From assembly GCA_021234155.1 (NCBI GenBank), contig JAJEKV010000011.1, positions 14,795,255 to 14,859,254 on the forward strand: a stretch of DNA of 64,000 nt, given 5' to 3'. Source of the DNA: Isoetes taiwanensis. Its lineage: Eukaryota > Streptophyta > Lycopodiopsida > Isoetales > Isoetaceae. How positions within the stretch are numbered: position 1 is the first letter of the stretch; every line of letters starts with the position of its first letter. The position numbers were made by a program, and so were the translations under genes. Below are positions 10,986 through 21,302 of this stretch, piece by piece. A model generated the notes under the pieces. It was not told the origin of the DNA. It was given only the letters and a program-made list of their open reading frames with translations, and did not search any database.

Positions 10986-11062
10986 TTACCCCCACCTTTC
11001 CCGGAACAAATACCAAGAAGACGATCTTCAGCGCCAAAGCTCAAAACCCGACAAACAAAAGC

Positions 11063-11876
11063 ATGGCACGGACGAAACAGACGCCCAAGAAGGTTATGCC
11101 ACCCGTTATGTGAGCTTCAGAGCGCAGCCGTCCGGCCCGTAAGGCCGACGGAGGCAAGTGCACATCGGGGAAGAGGAGGCACCGGGTTGAACCACCTAAC
11201 CCTAACCCCTCGAAGAGCAGGAAATGTATCGGAGAACCTTGATCGAGGCGACGCGCGAGAGAGCTGGAGGGAGTCAGCCGAGGGAGATCTTCGGGATAAT
11301 GAAGAACCACGCCAGAACCGGAAGAAGAAGAAGAGGGAAAGAGAAGAAGGCGAGCCGAGGAAATCCAAGGCGAGCGCCGGAGGGAAAAAAGAAGAGCCAA
11401 GAAAGAGGAGGGAGGAGAAGGAACGTAAGAGGGAAGAGAGGAGGAAGCGCAAAGAGGAGCCGGAGAGGGTGAGAGCAGAGAAGGGTAAGGACCCTGAAGT
11501 GCCGGAGAGAAGCCGAAGAAGAAGAAGACACCTACCATGGGGCAAGAACCATACAGAGCCGGATCCCCGAGAAGCCCCCCATCCCTCGCCGTCCGACCAA
11601 CCCGAGGAGGGAGCGGGAGGACACGAAACCAGAGAAACTTCGGCCCTTCAAACCCAATACCGGAGGAAGAAGACCCCGTGGCCAATGCAATCACCCTATC
11701 CTAAATGGCCGTCACGGGCACCCCAAATGACAAAGACCAAGAAACCAAGGCCGCAGAGGGAGTCCTATACCGAAGCTGGACTTGCGCATCGGAAGGAGCT
11801 TAAGGAGTATACTGCGTACATGAAAATGTATGAAGAATACTCCAAATACTACCCAGAGCCCCCTTCGCACGTTTAA
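11063..11876 (+). pseudogene. E3 ORF1: H3 N-terminal tail followed by a long basic region, frameshifted
   Basis: The ATG at 11,063 opens MARTKQTPKK. Its first seven residues are exactly those of histone H3 (MARTKQTARK...), including K4. A stop occurs at 11,111 after 16 residues. In another frame 15 bp later, ARKADGGK recalls the H3 ARKSTGGK segment. A third frame (11,187-11,876) continues open with Lys/Arg/Glu-rich sequence (KKKKREREEGEPRKSKA) to HRKELKEYTAYMKMYEEYSK. No H3 fold is seen downstream. It occupies the same place as the H3 ORFs of E1 and E2, so I read it as a decayed, rearranged copy of the captured gene. The charged region alone would not prove this; MARTKQT at an ATG makes chance unlikely. 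Confidence 0.55.
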
Positions 11877-12213
11877 CGAGGGAGATTTTGCAGGAGTTTG
11901 ACCCATCCAAATGGGTCACGGACGACATGTTGCTCGCGACCGGCAGAGGCGCTTGAGCAAAGACATCGTACACTACTGAAGACTCGCTATGCGTGCTCAA
12001 CACGCTTAAGAGAGTGACTTGCATGCCCAAGGATATTAGACTAGCTCAGTTTATTAAGAAGGAGGGCCCCTGAACTATTGTAAATGACCTTTTCTTTGGT
12101 ATAAGTCTATAATTTTGATAAATAAATAAGTCAAATCGAGTTTAAATAGGGTGTATTGCCGAATTCTACATTTAGAAATAGCAAAAATTCGGAACAAACC
12201 AGGCATTTTGATC

Positions 12214-12700
12214 CCACCCCTCACAGAGTGCGCCCCGACCCATTCGGTTTGCAAACCGATCCTACCCTGGCGCACTGTGTGAGTGGTTGAGCATGGTTTG
12301 GTGCCAAATCTTGCCTAAATGCAGAAAGTAGCTATACTATTCGACCTAACTCATCCTAGTTAGTAGGAATTGACCCCTAATCTGTCCAAATTGGCCAACG
12401 CCGAGTCAAATGGAGCTCCACCCTCACAGTGCGCCCAAAGACCATTCTGGGTTCATAAAACCGATTCCACCCCTGGCGCCTCAAGCGTGAGTGGTCGGAC
12501 CCCAAACTCCACCACAACTTGCCCAAATAAGGCGAGTAAAGGCTCAATCCTATCTATCTCGATGAGATATCCAGGATTATGTCTTTAGTTCTCTAGTTTA
12601 GCATCATTAGTGACCTAAACAGCAGTCCACCCCTCACAGAGTGCGCCCCAACCCATTCGGTTTGCAAACCGATCCCACCCTGGCGCACTGTGTGAGTGGT
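12214..12700. repeat. Hairpin repeats R2, R3, R4 in E3
   Basis: Copies at 12,214-12,290, 12,418-12,497 and 12,627-12,700. Each starts CCACCC(C)TCACAG and ends GTGAGTGGT. The ends pair as a stem (CTCACAGAGTGCGCC with GGCGCACTGTGTGAG). R2 and R4 also have a central palindrome, CGGTTTGCAAACCG, giving a two-storey hairpin, and are nearly identical. R3 is diverged in the centre. They lie between ORF1 and ORF2, close to the ORF2 promoter. Confidence 0.8.
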
Positions 12701-12839
12701 CTCGTCCGAATTGATCCAAGTTGTCCTTAGACGAACCAAAATCATTGCTTAGGGACCCTTAGGAGCATTTCCAAGCTCAGTTAGCCTATAAATCATACCT
12801 CTAGACCTCAGAAAGTCAGAGAATTGTAAACCTAAAATT

Positions 12840-12872
12840 TTCCCAAAATTAGGGTTTTGCCTATAAAGGGGA
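12840..12872 (+). promoter_or_regulatory. Internal promoter upstream of E3 ORF2
   Basis: AAATTAGGGTTTTGCCTATAAAGGGG contains a telo-box-like TTAGGGTTT directly before a TATA box (12,862-12,868). It is about 115 bp upstream of the ORF2 ATG at 12,981 and repeats the telo-box plus TATA layout seen before ORF1. Confidence 0.45.
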
Positions 12873-12980
12873 ACCCAAGTGTCATTTGCACCTTCCAACC
12901 TCGCTCTCTGCTCCAAGCCGATTTCTCTGATCCTTAGGGCGCTTCTGCATCTGTCTGTCATCCCCAGCTCCTCAGTGCTT

Positions 12981-13627
12981 ATGGCCACTTCTTCATTCAA
13001 GCGATGGTACAGCGCCACAGCTCATGCGGCTGAAGCTGACATCGAATCTGTCTTCAGTGTCTTCCGAAGGGAACTTGACATTGAGGCCACCATCAACGCC
13101 ACTCCCTTCTACCAGAACATCATGTCTGAGTTCCATGCCAAGATAGGACCCTTTCTGGTAGAACTCCCACCTTGTGTAGGGTATTTTGCACCTAACACTG
13201 CCCTCAAGTCAGCCCTGCAAGATATCCCAAATGTTGGGGTCAAACCCAGATAGGGGAACCCTCAGTGCAGCCTTTAGAAGTTGAACCCATAGCCATGGCC
13301 GCAGCAGAGGAGGAACGGATGCGACTCGAGTACGAGCAAGAAGAAGAGGAGGAGGATGAATACGAATCAGACCCAGAAGACTTGGATCTAGAACAGGAGA
13401 GGCAGCAAGCCCCAATACGTATATTATGCTGGAACGTCACAGCCCCAATACGTATATTATGCTGGAACGTCACAGCCGGTACATTTGCAGCAGCCAATCT
13501 AGTTACCAATGACACCCTACCAGATTTATTGCAAATCTCTGTTTGTGGACTTAGAACAGAAGCCATCGTCTTCAACCAGCTTGATAGCTTATTTTTACGA
13601 ACTAGTGTTACAGCGTACCAAACCTAA
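12981..13627 (+). pseudogene. E3 ORF2: relative of E2 ORF2, frameshifted and interrupted
   Basis: MATSSFKRWY at 12,981 aligns with MARPTLQQWY that starts ORF2 of E2 (58,175, minus strand). Similarity continues through PFYQNIMSEFHAKIGP against PDYAAFLRFFHEEIVP. The first frame stops at 13,253. A second frame (13,265-13,627) has an acidic stretch (EYEQEEEEEDEYESDPEDLD), also present in the E2 protein (PPDPEDDEVVDEQD). It is then interrupted by two 33-bp copies of LTR-terminal sequence at 13,409-13,474. No catalytic motif or known domain is recognised, so the function is unknown. Confidence 0.5.
13409..13474. repeat. Two tandem 33-bp copies of the LTR-terminal half-palindrome
   Basis: GCCCCAATACGTATATTATG and 13 further bases ending GGAACGTCACA are repeated exactly (13,409-13,441, 13,442-13,474). 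They match 8780-8812, the inner arm of the palindrome at the LTR start. GCCGG follows directly, as it precedes the LTR start at 8756. The insertion keeps the ORF2 frame open. Confidence 0.85.
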
Positions 13628-13645
13628 TGAACAAAAAACATTATT

Positions 13646-13728
13646 AAACAAGGTGCTGCGCACGGAGGGTTGCCCTCCGTGACCCGAGAGTGAAATGGCT
13701 TAAATCACACTTCAAAGTCATGTTTTCG
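13646..13728. repeat. Dispersed hairpin repeat, copy d
   Basis: AAACAAGGTGCTGCGCACG, the hairpin GGAGGGTTGCCCTCC (13,664-13,678), then GTGAAATGGCTTAAATCA and TTCAAAGTCATGTTTT. The same 85-bp block is at 47,063-47,148 with compensating changes in the stem (GAAGGG/CCCTTC). Sequence just after it (GCATATAC..GGAATATGCC) resembles the block before the hairpin at 18,952. Confidence 0.7.
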
Positions 13729-16379
13729 AGCATATACTGACATATACTTGGAATATGCCACAAACCCTCATGGATCCCAAAAAACTGGACTCAAACATAT
13801 CAGTGGAATGCTATTTCCATGCCCAATTCATAATTCATAAGGCAAGGCATTCAAATACGCTAATAACTCACAAATTGAATGTTGCAAATAGGAAAAAAAA
13901 ACACAATCCATTAGTTCCATTCAAACCTTGAACATATCGAAAGACGAGAAGCAAGAATGATGATTTCGTTGGTGTTTTAGTTTTCTTTATCGGGGCTCAA
14001 CACATGCACGCACTGTGGTCCGGTTCTCCAAGATTCAAGGAATTCGATTTTTTATTGCTATTTTTGTTTTCTAAATTTGAAATTGCCTCCAAGATTTCCA
14101 ACCACCTTTATTGATTTTAGTACTAAATTGGGGGACAAAAGGGACATCGAAAATGAGACACCCCAGTGTGCAGACATTTGTTTGGTTCTAAAACTACCAT
14201 TATTAATGTTCGACATTTTATGGTAGAGTATATCTCTCAATTTTGAATGGCGTGGAAGACGATCTTGAATATGTGGGATTTGAACCCACATTATGCCCAA
14301 AATCTAAGCGTACCAAAGTGTAATTATAATGGCTAAGAGATAGCCATGAAGCAACCACCATCCATGAGTATTCATGTTCACAATGAATAATATTACATCG
14401 AAGCGGCCCTTACAATCTATAAGGTACTCTAATTATTAGCCACATAACTTTATTTATACTTACTCCATATATCATAACCATCATAACTGTATTTAAAGGC
14501 ACCGATTTAAATAAAGTGTTTAAAATAATCCCAACTATGTAAAACTGCCTTCTTAATGAATGACCCATAATCATTTTCTTTGCCAAGGCTTGTATCATGA
14601 ATCTATGTTTTTGTTTCTAGCATTTTCTTCAAGCCAATGTGGTTGTTTAGAACTTGACGATATCAAACATATGGCAAAGAAATCGTAATCACGTTGCTTG
14701 CCTAGGAGTAACAATTTATTTCTTATATTCTATGATATAACAATAACCTTAGCTACAAGGCTTTTCTAAAATACTACAAACCACGGAAAGAAATGCCATT
14801 ATATCCTACACGTCTTGTTTAAGGAGCCGCACCACACTTTGGAGCACATGTTCATGCAATGTGATCTGTTTGAAGAAGAGTTAAACAACACACGCAATTC
14901 AAAATCATCTACTTGTACTAAACCATTAATTGTTGCAGGTTGGCTAGTTTGAAAGGCTGATTTGCTTCAAAACACACTCCAACTCTTTATTTATGGCCCT
15001 CCCTTTCACTAGCTGAAAATCTATCCATTCATACTGTGTATCTTTATTATCTGCTCAACACATGTGAGCCAATGCTCAAAAAATTGAAGGAGATGGATAT
15101 GTAGAACTCAACAGCAATTGAATCTATTGTATATATCTGAACTGGAAGTTAATCTCCTTACTGTGTCCAAATTGCTGGTTGTTTCCTATTTCCGAATGCA
15201 AGGCATGCTCAAACTCTTTGATGGCTTTCCTTTTTGGCATAAGTATGAAGTTTAATATGCTATGATAAATGTTTAAGATATTCTTGGAGCTATGATCTTC
15301 GTGTAACATGAACTATGAATCTTCTGCATGTCTGGCAGAACTTCAGTGCGAACGCATGAAATCAATCATGTCTCCATTGCAAATTGTGAGCTGCATTCTA
15401 AAACACAAATGTTGATAACAAGCAAAACTGACAAAGGAATTGATCGACGGATAGACAGTCCGGTTGGCTTTATACGCATGAACAGAAGAATGGGCTAAAG
15501 GACTGTAGGGACTTTTCATTATGCTGCAATCAGATACATGAAAACCAAGTTTTCCTACACAGACTCTACTGCAATTTCTCACCTAAACAGATCTACCTCA
15601 AGGTCATATTCCAAAGTCTCACATGCTCATCTCAAGCATTGTATGATGCAGATAAATTTAATTTTGCTCCAAGTCATTGCTGACTTGTGGCAGAATTGTA
15701 TGCTCAGATGGATTTACTTTTGGGAGCAGAAAACATGCATGCATATCATAATTAAATAAATGAAGGAAACCTGAACATAGAATAAGCAAAAAAGTAATTA
15801 TAAACATGCGGGCTACAATCAAATAAGCGGGCAGTAAAAATTAGTGTGGGCAATTGGCTCTTGAATGCCACAACAAAGGTTCGGTTCTGAAGCTTCCAAA
15901 AACGTTCAAGACAAAAGATACATACTATTAGCAAAAAGGAACCTAATCTTCTGAGCATTTGGTCCATCATGTTGTAGAATTATGAGAACCCTTTCTGCAA
16001 TTTGCAAAACAGACAAAGGTGCCAACCACACACACATTTCTTTTGCAATGATAATTATGTTTGAAAGAACTGGAAACATTGCACGTGACCACGTGGATTT
16101 ACTTTCTACTATGATTTGGTATGGGAACAATGAGCACCAGTTCCTGGTGCCGGCTGCTGAATATTCTTTCAAAATTGACAGTAGATGAATCCAATCTAGA
16201 ACTATGAAGAACAGACATCTAAAACTCAAGTGCAATTATAACAAAGATCAAGGCATGTATAGGTTGCAGGCAAACTTGCCGTTCTCAAAATGACTACAAA
16301 GATATCTTTGTTTCAAGATTTAACTTAGAAGAAAAAAAGTCTGAAAGCTGAAGAGATGGTGAGAAGAGCTTACATAGGA
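13729..16379. other. No gene recognised; one tRNA-like T-arm
   Basis: AT-rich sequence with short unlinked frames. At 14,271-14,291 the minus strand has GTGGGTTCAAATCCCAC, a perfect T-arm with B-box. No convincing acceptor stem or anticodon arm surrounds it. It is more likely a tRNA-derived SINE head or tRNA relic than a tRNA gene. Confidence 0.35.
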
Positions 16380-18542
16380 TTATGAAAAGGCTTGAACATG
16401 GCCCCCTCTCTTATATTTATGGCCTAACTCATTGCTGCGCGCAGATGCCATAACTCTTACTGCTGCTTTATCCACGTTGGAGTACTCAATGTTGTCTGAT
16501 AGTTTCTGCATCTTTATCCTGCAAAGACACATTTATTAATCCTTTTTTTCGTACTAGCAATATTGTTATTTTATAGTTACTCTTACTTGATAATTTTCTC
16601 TGATGGAATCACGAAGATCCATTAATGCCCTGCAACTGCCTGTGCTGACAATACTACCCAAGTGCCTGTGCACAACAGGGGGTACCTTATATCCTGTCGT
16701 GATCTCCTTTTATAACCACTATACAACAAAGAATGACTCTGAGAAAAGTTAAAAATTACTTGTGGTAGTGCTGGTAGGATATGTTTCTAGTGCCCTTCAA
16801 AGTACTGCCTCCATCTAACCATACATCTAATCAGGGCAATTTTAAGTATGGGCAGTTCTGTTAAACCAGAACGGACCTGCTCATCTCCAATTGTACTGGT
16901 TGGTTCTGTAACTCAAAAGACAAAATCCAAATGTTTAACGATGTCAAGAAAATGAAAGAAGCCAAACAAAACAAAGATTTTGAAGCAACAGAAAGAAGAC
17001 TACTTTCTCTTATCATATTGGAATAAACTGAGTCTGACTTTCACTGCCAGCATTCTACATCAAAGTACTACTATTAAGAGACGTGCTAACCCAAGAAATG
17101 CATATGTGAAAGAGTGATGGAATTCTGCTCTGATCAAAAGTGAAGCCACTTACAGAGGAATAGAAGCCTTGTCCTATAGATAAAAGCGAGAGATACACAG
17201 ACCAACTTGAGAGCCAGCATTGCAAGATTCTTTAAGGCATAAAGAAATTGACATCTAAATAGAAGCTTCATCAGATAAGAAGCTATTACATGCCTTGTTA
17301 GCATATGAAAATGTTTAGATAGGCACTATCCACAAAAATTGTATATATTTGCATGATTATCTTTGCATTCACATGCAAATGCCAGCAACATCTTTCCTGC
17401 ACTTGACAACAAAGAGGTGGCTAAAGATTTGTTGAAGAATTTCGTAAACGAAAACTTAACTATTTTCAAATGACCTAACGCTGAAAATAATGTTAAAGGT
17501 TTTAAAAGGTTCTTACCATAACTAGAAACTGAGCTTTTTCAGTCTGAGCAACAAATAGCTTATCACAGTCAACTCTCCTTGTCTACTTTTATTAGCCGCC
17601 CTGCCATGCACCAACTTCCTGAGAGCCAAATTGCAGTGCCCTCTCCATTCGACCCCATTTCTCTGCAGTTTGCCTTCGATGTTATTCCTCCTACTCTGGC
17701 GAAGAATGCATTTAGCAAGAACAATCGAGGCAAATATGGCGTCCGGCTAAAGGGCCATTTTATCAAAAATCTTAGAATAAGCAGGTTTCTGAGGCCTAAA
17801 TCTACATTCCAGAGAAATCTTCAAGCATATCTCATTATCAAGAAGTGCCGATGCTAAGAGCTAAAACAGAAATAAGACGACCAAAATTACCAGTCCAAAA
17901 CTCTGGTCTAGCATCTCCGCCATGCACAAAATAGAACGGGCTCAATCCTAACGGTTTCAAGGAACGAAAATTACATTTAATAGTACCTGTGTTCGTCTCG
18001 GGCCGCTCTCTCAAATGCAACAACAATTTCATGTTCCAATTCCCTGTTAAAAAAATGAACAGATTATCCATCACTAGCAGCCAAAATCACCAAGAGCAAT
18101 GAATGACACCATCGTACCTTAAATCTTTCGCTCTCTTATGGATTCTCTCCTTGGCTCCCAGAGACTAAGATGCTCCCTGCAAAGAGCAAGATCAGCACAT
18201 TGCACAATCAGGATCACCACGCTGTCTACACCAAACCTAGAAGAAGCTCACCCAAGCTATAAAGGCAAGCTTTAAAGGCTAGATACAGCACCAAAACTGA
18301 ACGAGGTGTGAAAACAAATCTCCCAAATTTAGGTCTAATCACAAATCCAAATCCAAACACTGCACTCCTGTGGGAAATAAAAAATACCTGATAAAGAGTG
18401 ACACCTGAATCAGAGATCTCTGGACCATTTTTGGCATCACCTCTCCTGTAACAGAATATGGTTTTTGAGTATTTAATATCAAATTACATCCCAAACACAT
18501 GATGTCTTGCCATAAGCCGTAGGCCAGCATAGATTCGGCCAT
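16380..18542 (-). pseudogene. Possible spliced gene or gene relic, unidentified
   Basis: Several exon-like pieces lie in order on the minus strand. One at about 18,049-17,989 (ELEHEIVVAFERAARDEHR) has plausible acceptor (TTAACAG) and donor (GTACTA) sites. One at about 16,650-16,590 encodes LMDLRDSIRENYQ before GTAAGA. A terminal one at 16,518-16,380 follows TTTGCAG and encodes MQKLSDNIEYSNVDKAAVRV to a stop. A possible start is at 18,542 (MAESMLAYGLWQDIM). I could not join all pieces in frame, so it may be decayed. No family is recognised. Confidence 0.25.
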
Positions 18543-18879
18543 GCTGTTTTAAGCAAAAGGCAAAAACACTTTAGGTTAATCAGAAGAAAAAACCCTTACC
18601 GTCAACGAAGCCAATCAATCAACTGCCATAAGCTCCAGCATATTTGGGCTCACGGAACTAGATCCAGGCTGTCGTTTATAGCATTGATGCCGGATTTGGC
18701 TCTGCAAAAATCCACTGTACAGGGAATGAAGCCATTCAAAAATTATGTCGGCCTGTTTTCTTAAGGAGAAGCGCCCAATGTGGTCGGATTAGCTGTGGCC
18801 AGGCTGGGCTATGCACCATAGCCACGCCTGCGAAGGAATGGGGCTGGATGACCGAGAGTTTACAGGCAGCAGCCAGTTT

Positions 18880-18975
18880 GTAGCAGTCACCAGCATATGC
18901 TCGGCATATGTCGGCATATACCTGGATATGCCCACATACCCACATAAACGAGGGTTTGCCCCCTAGGGGCAACCC
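18880..18975. repeat. Dispersed hairpin repeat, copy a
   Basis: GTAGCAGTCACCAGCATAT, then TCGGCATAT repeats, CCCACATAAACGAGGGTTTG and the stem GGGTTTGCCCCCTAGGGGCAACCC at 18,952-18,975, followed by an A-run. A second copy with the same order is at 61,700-61,820; a shorter one is at 62,875-62,912. The stem plus A-run looks like a terminator, but its repetition points to a mobile or repeat family. Confidence 0.7.
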
Positions 18976-20091
18976 AAAAATAAATTGTAATTGAAAACCA
19001 GCAATGAACAAATAGTAATTGAATGCTTACGATGCTTCGGCTCTTTGGAACTGGTTGAAGAAACAATGGCCCTGGTTCTGAGTTTTTTCCTTCGCTGGTA
19101 AGTGCCGAATATATTGTTTATATGTAAGAACAAAATCTGCTTCACGGGTCCATATAGGTTTTCGAAAATGGCAATCACGAATTTTGTAGCTGTTGGCTGA
19201 TGGTTCTTGCTAATACGCTCGCCATATTTCACAAGTTCGTCCTCTTCATCCGTTTCTAGTACCAGATCGCAATCCTTAACAGCATGTAGCTCTTTGATGG
19301 TCCTGATCCCAAATCTAGTCAAAATATAATAGATTCTCTTAATACAGCCTGACGCATGCGTAATCTGATGGTCAATATCAGATAAGATTTCTCTCTCTTC
19401 AAAAAAGCTGATCGGAGGTGCTTTCTTCTTTGGTCTATCATAAGCGCCACTGGTCCTAGTCTTCTTGACCATACAAATCAATGCCTCGCGGCTTTGACAG
19501 AAAATGGGATCATGAAGGATGTCGAATGGATGCTCACGAACCCTGCTTACACCAATTCTTTTCTCTTGTTCCCTCCGAACAATTCTCCCAATGCCTCTAA
19601 ACAAAGAATGCAACCTACAAAATAAAAACTAAATTAGAATCTGAGATATAACAGAAGTACATAGTAAAATTCACCAAAATACATTACTGGAGGATACAAT
19701 TTGTCATTTTTCTTCTTCTTTACCTACAAAACAGCAAAAGACATACATTATAAAGAAAATCAATAACATTACAAAATTAAAGAGCATGTACCTGGAGAAT
19801 AAATCGTGCCAGCATGTCATTGAGTACCCGCAGCTCTAATTTCTCAATAGGGATAGAATAATCATACTTAAAATCCTTTCTCCATGAGCCAAACTTTCGA
19901 CCTGCCCATGCATTCACTCCTTTTGACCGTTCCAAACCACCATTAAGCGCTTCAGATAACAAAGACTCATCTAGAGATATCCAACCATCCTTAGAATCGT
20001 CCTCTTCACTGGTTTCTCCATCCTCAACCTCGGCCAAGATCTGCTCAGCCTCCTCATCAATGGCGAGAGTTGATGGAATGCAGTTAACACC
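18963..20091 (-). CDS. Unidentified spliced protein (at least 2 exons)
   Basis: An upstream exon (about 20,091-19,792) opens after CATAG and ends at CTCCAG before GTACAT. It encodes an acidic stretch (EVEDGETSEEDDSKDGW) and then KDFKYDYSIPIEKLELRVLN. A downstream exon (about 19,617-18,963) opens after TTTTGTAG. It contains REHPFDILHDPIFCQSREAL, a basic patch (DRPKKKAPP) and NHQPTATKFVIAIFENLYGP. A mini-exon near 19,725-19,690 (VKKKKNDKLYPP) is possible, but its phase does not fit cleanly. The last codons run into the hairpin repeat at 18,952, so the natural C-terminus may be replaced. No family recognised. Confidence 0.4.
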
Positions 20092-20377
20092 CTATGATAC
20101 TAGACTAAAGGAAGGCTGGATTTCTGTCATTCTGGCCAACACAACAGAAAAATAAAGCAAATAGAATTTACACAATTATGGCCAGCAAACAGAATTAAAG
20201 CAAAGATAACTTTGCTACAAAACATAACAGAATTAAAGCAAACATAACTTTGCTACAAAAAGATTCATAAACTCTACCTATCACAAAATTGATGATAAAT
20301 GCACAAATGCAAAGAATACATATCAAGAGTAGATATTGATATTGGGATTGTGGATAATCCATCAATATCAAGAGTAG

Positions 20378-21302
20378 AATCCATCAATATCAAGAGTAGA
20401 GGGAGACATCCAAACTACAACCAGCAACCCCAATGAGAGCCAATGCAGATCAGACTTGAGTGAGCAAAAGGAGTCTAGAAAGCGTCCCCTAGAAATAACT
20501 TCAGGGCATTCAAGTTGTGAGAGCAAACGTGCTCATCTGGTGAGTAAAATCTGCAGACCTGCTTTTTTTTAATCAAAACGTGTTGTCATGAACATTTATG
20601 TTGTGGAATTTTCTACGTGTTAAGGGTTTAAGCAGGGTTTAACCTTATGTTATGCTCCCAACTAGCAAGAGTCTAGTTTGCTAACGTGGTTTTTGAATCT
20701 GTTTAGGATATATATGGATCAAATGGCTCCAAGAAGATGACCTACGGGATCTCCTGCACAGATGATAAGGCTAGAACAACGTGCTCGTCTAAGACTCATG
20801 CATTCCCTGTAATTAATGGCTCTACCAAAACAAGAGGCAGGCAAAGCAACGCCAATGATCCCCAAAGCATTGCTGCACGGGTATATCTCCTTGTTGACTA
20901 TAGCATTCATTCATGGATTCTTTGCTTTAACTCACTCAGATTTTTCACTTTCAACATTAAATGACAACACGTCACTAGTGTGTAAAATATATAGATACTT
21001 TCTAACCAAATCAATGATGGTGTTGGCACGACCTATTATAATTAGCATGCAGAGTTTATGCAATGATCTCACAGTCTGTTATTGAATGTTTCTGCAGCAC
21101 CGTCGCGAACGGATAAGTGAAAGGCTGAAAATTCTGCAAGATCTTGTACCCAACAGTTCCAAGATGGGTAGCTTGATGTTCCATTGCAAGATCTGTTGTA
21201 TCTTACATCTTATTCTAAGCCAGCCTTCTCAAAACCTTGCAGGTCGACCTGGTAACAATGTTGGAAAAAGCAATCAACTATGTCAAGTTTTTGCAGCTCC
21301 AA
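20378..21302 (+). pseudogene. RSL/RHD6-like bHLH transcription factor, partial, with a broken splice donor
   Basis: Four exon pieces, all phase 0, spell an RSL-class bHLH. They are 20,378-20,539 (..ESRKRPLEITSG..ESKRAHL, donor GTGAGT), 20,707-20,880 (ending TKTRGRQSNANDPQSIAAR, donor GTATAT), 21,098-21,163 (HRRERISERLKILQDLVPN, the basic region and helix 1) and 21,243-21,302 (VDLVTMLEKAINYVKFLQLQ, helix 2, donor GTAAGA). The ten-residue DPQSIAARHRRERI context and helix 2 are typical of plant RSL genes that control root hairs and rhizoids. The third exon should end at AAG|GT, but the sequence is AAG|ATGGGT, so the donor G is mutated. No exon for the usual segment after helix 2 (KVLATDEFWP-like) and no N-terminus were found. 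Probably a truncated copy. Confidence 0.65.

Larger units (their letters stand above)
8756..13630 (+). mobile_element. Element E3: decayed LTR retrotransposon of the histone-carrying family
   Basis: A 5' LTR (8756-10355) is followed by a degenerate tRNA-iMet primer site, a leader, an ORF opening with the histone H3 N-terminus, and a second accessory ORF. The LTR matches that of E2 (48,488-61,384, opposite strand) at its start (TGTGACGTTCCA then a TACGTAT palindrome), in an internal block around 9910-10060 (CGCAAAGTGTG, GGATGGAGTGGAC) and at its end. The second ORF resembles ORF2 of E2. No gag, pol or 3' LTR was found. GCCGG flanks the LTR start (8751-8755) and the 33-bp duplications at 13,474 (13,475-13,479), which may mark a collapsed right end. 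Confidence 0.72.

Noticed and set aside
11041-11694. Long minus-strand frames (217, 142 and 85 residues) rich in Ser, Pro and Leu
   Set aside because: They are antisense to the Lys/Arg/Glu-rich coding region of E3 ORF1; the composition is that of a mirror frame, with no domain.
8756-13474. E3 as a DNA transposon with terminal inverted repeats and 5-bp GCCGG duplication
   Set aside because: The matching ends come from a palindrome inside the LTR start and its duplicated half. The LTR, primer site and ORF2 homology with E2 show it is an LTR retroelement.
14271-14291. tRNA gene on the minus strand
   Set aside because: Only a T-arm is convincing; no acceptor stem, D-arm and anticodon arm can be drawn around it.
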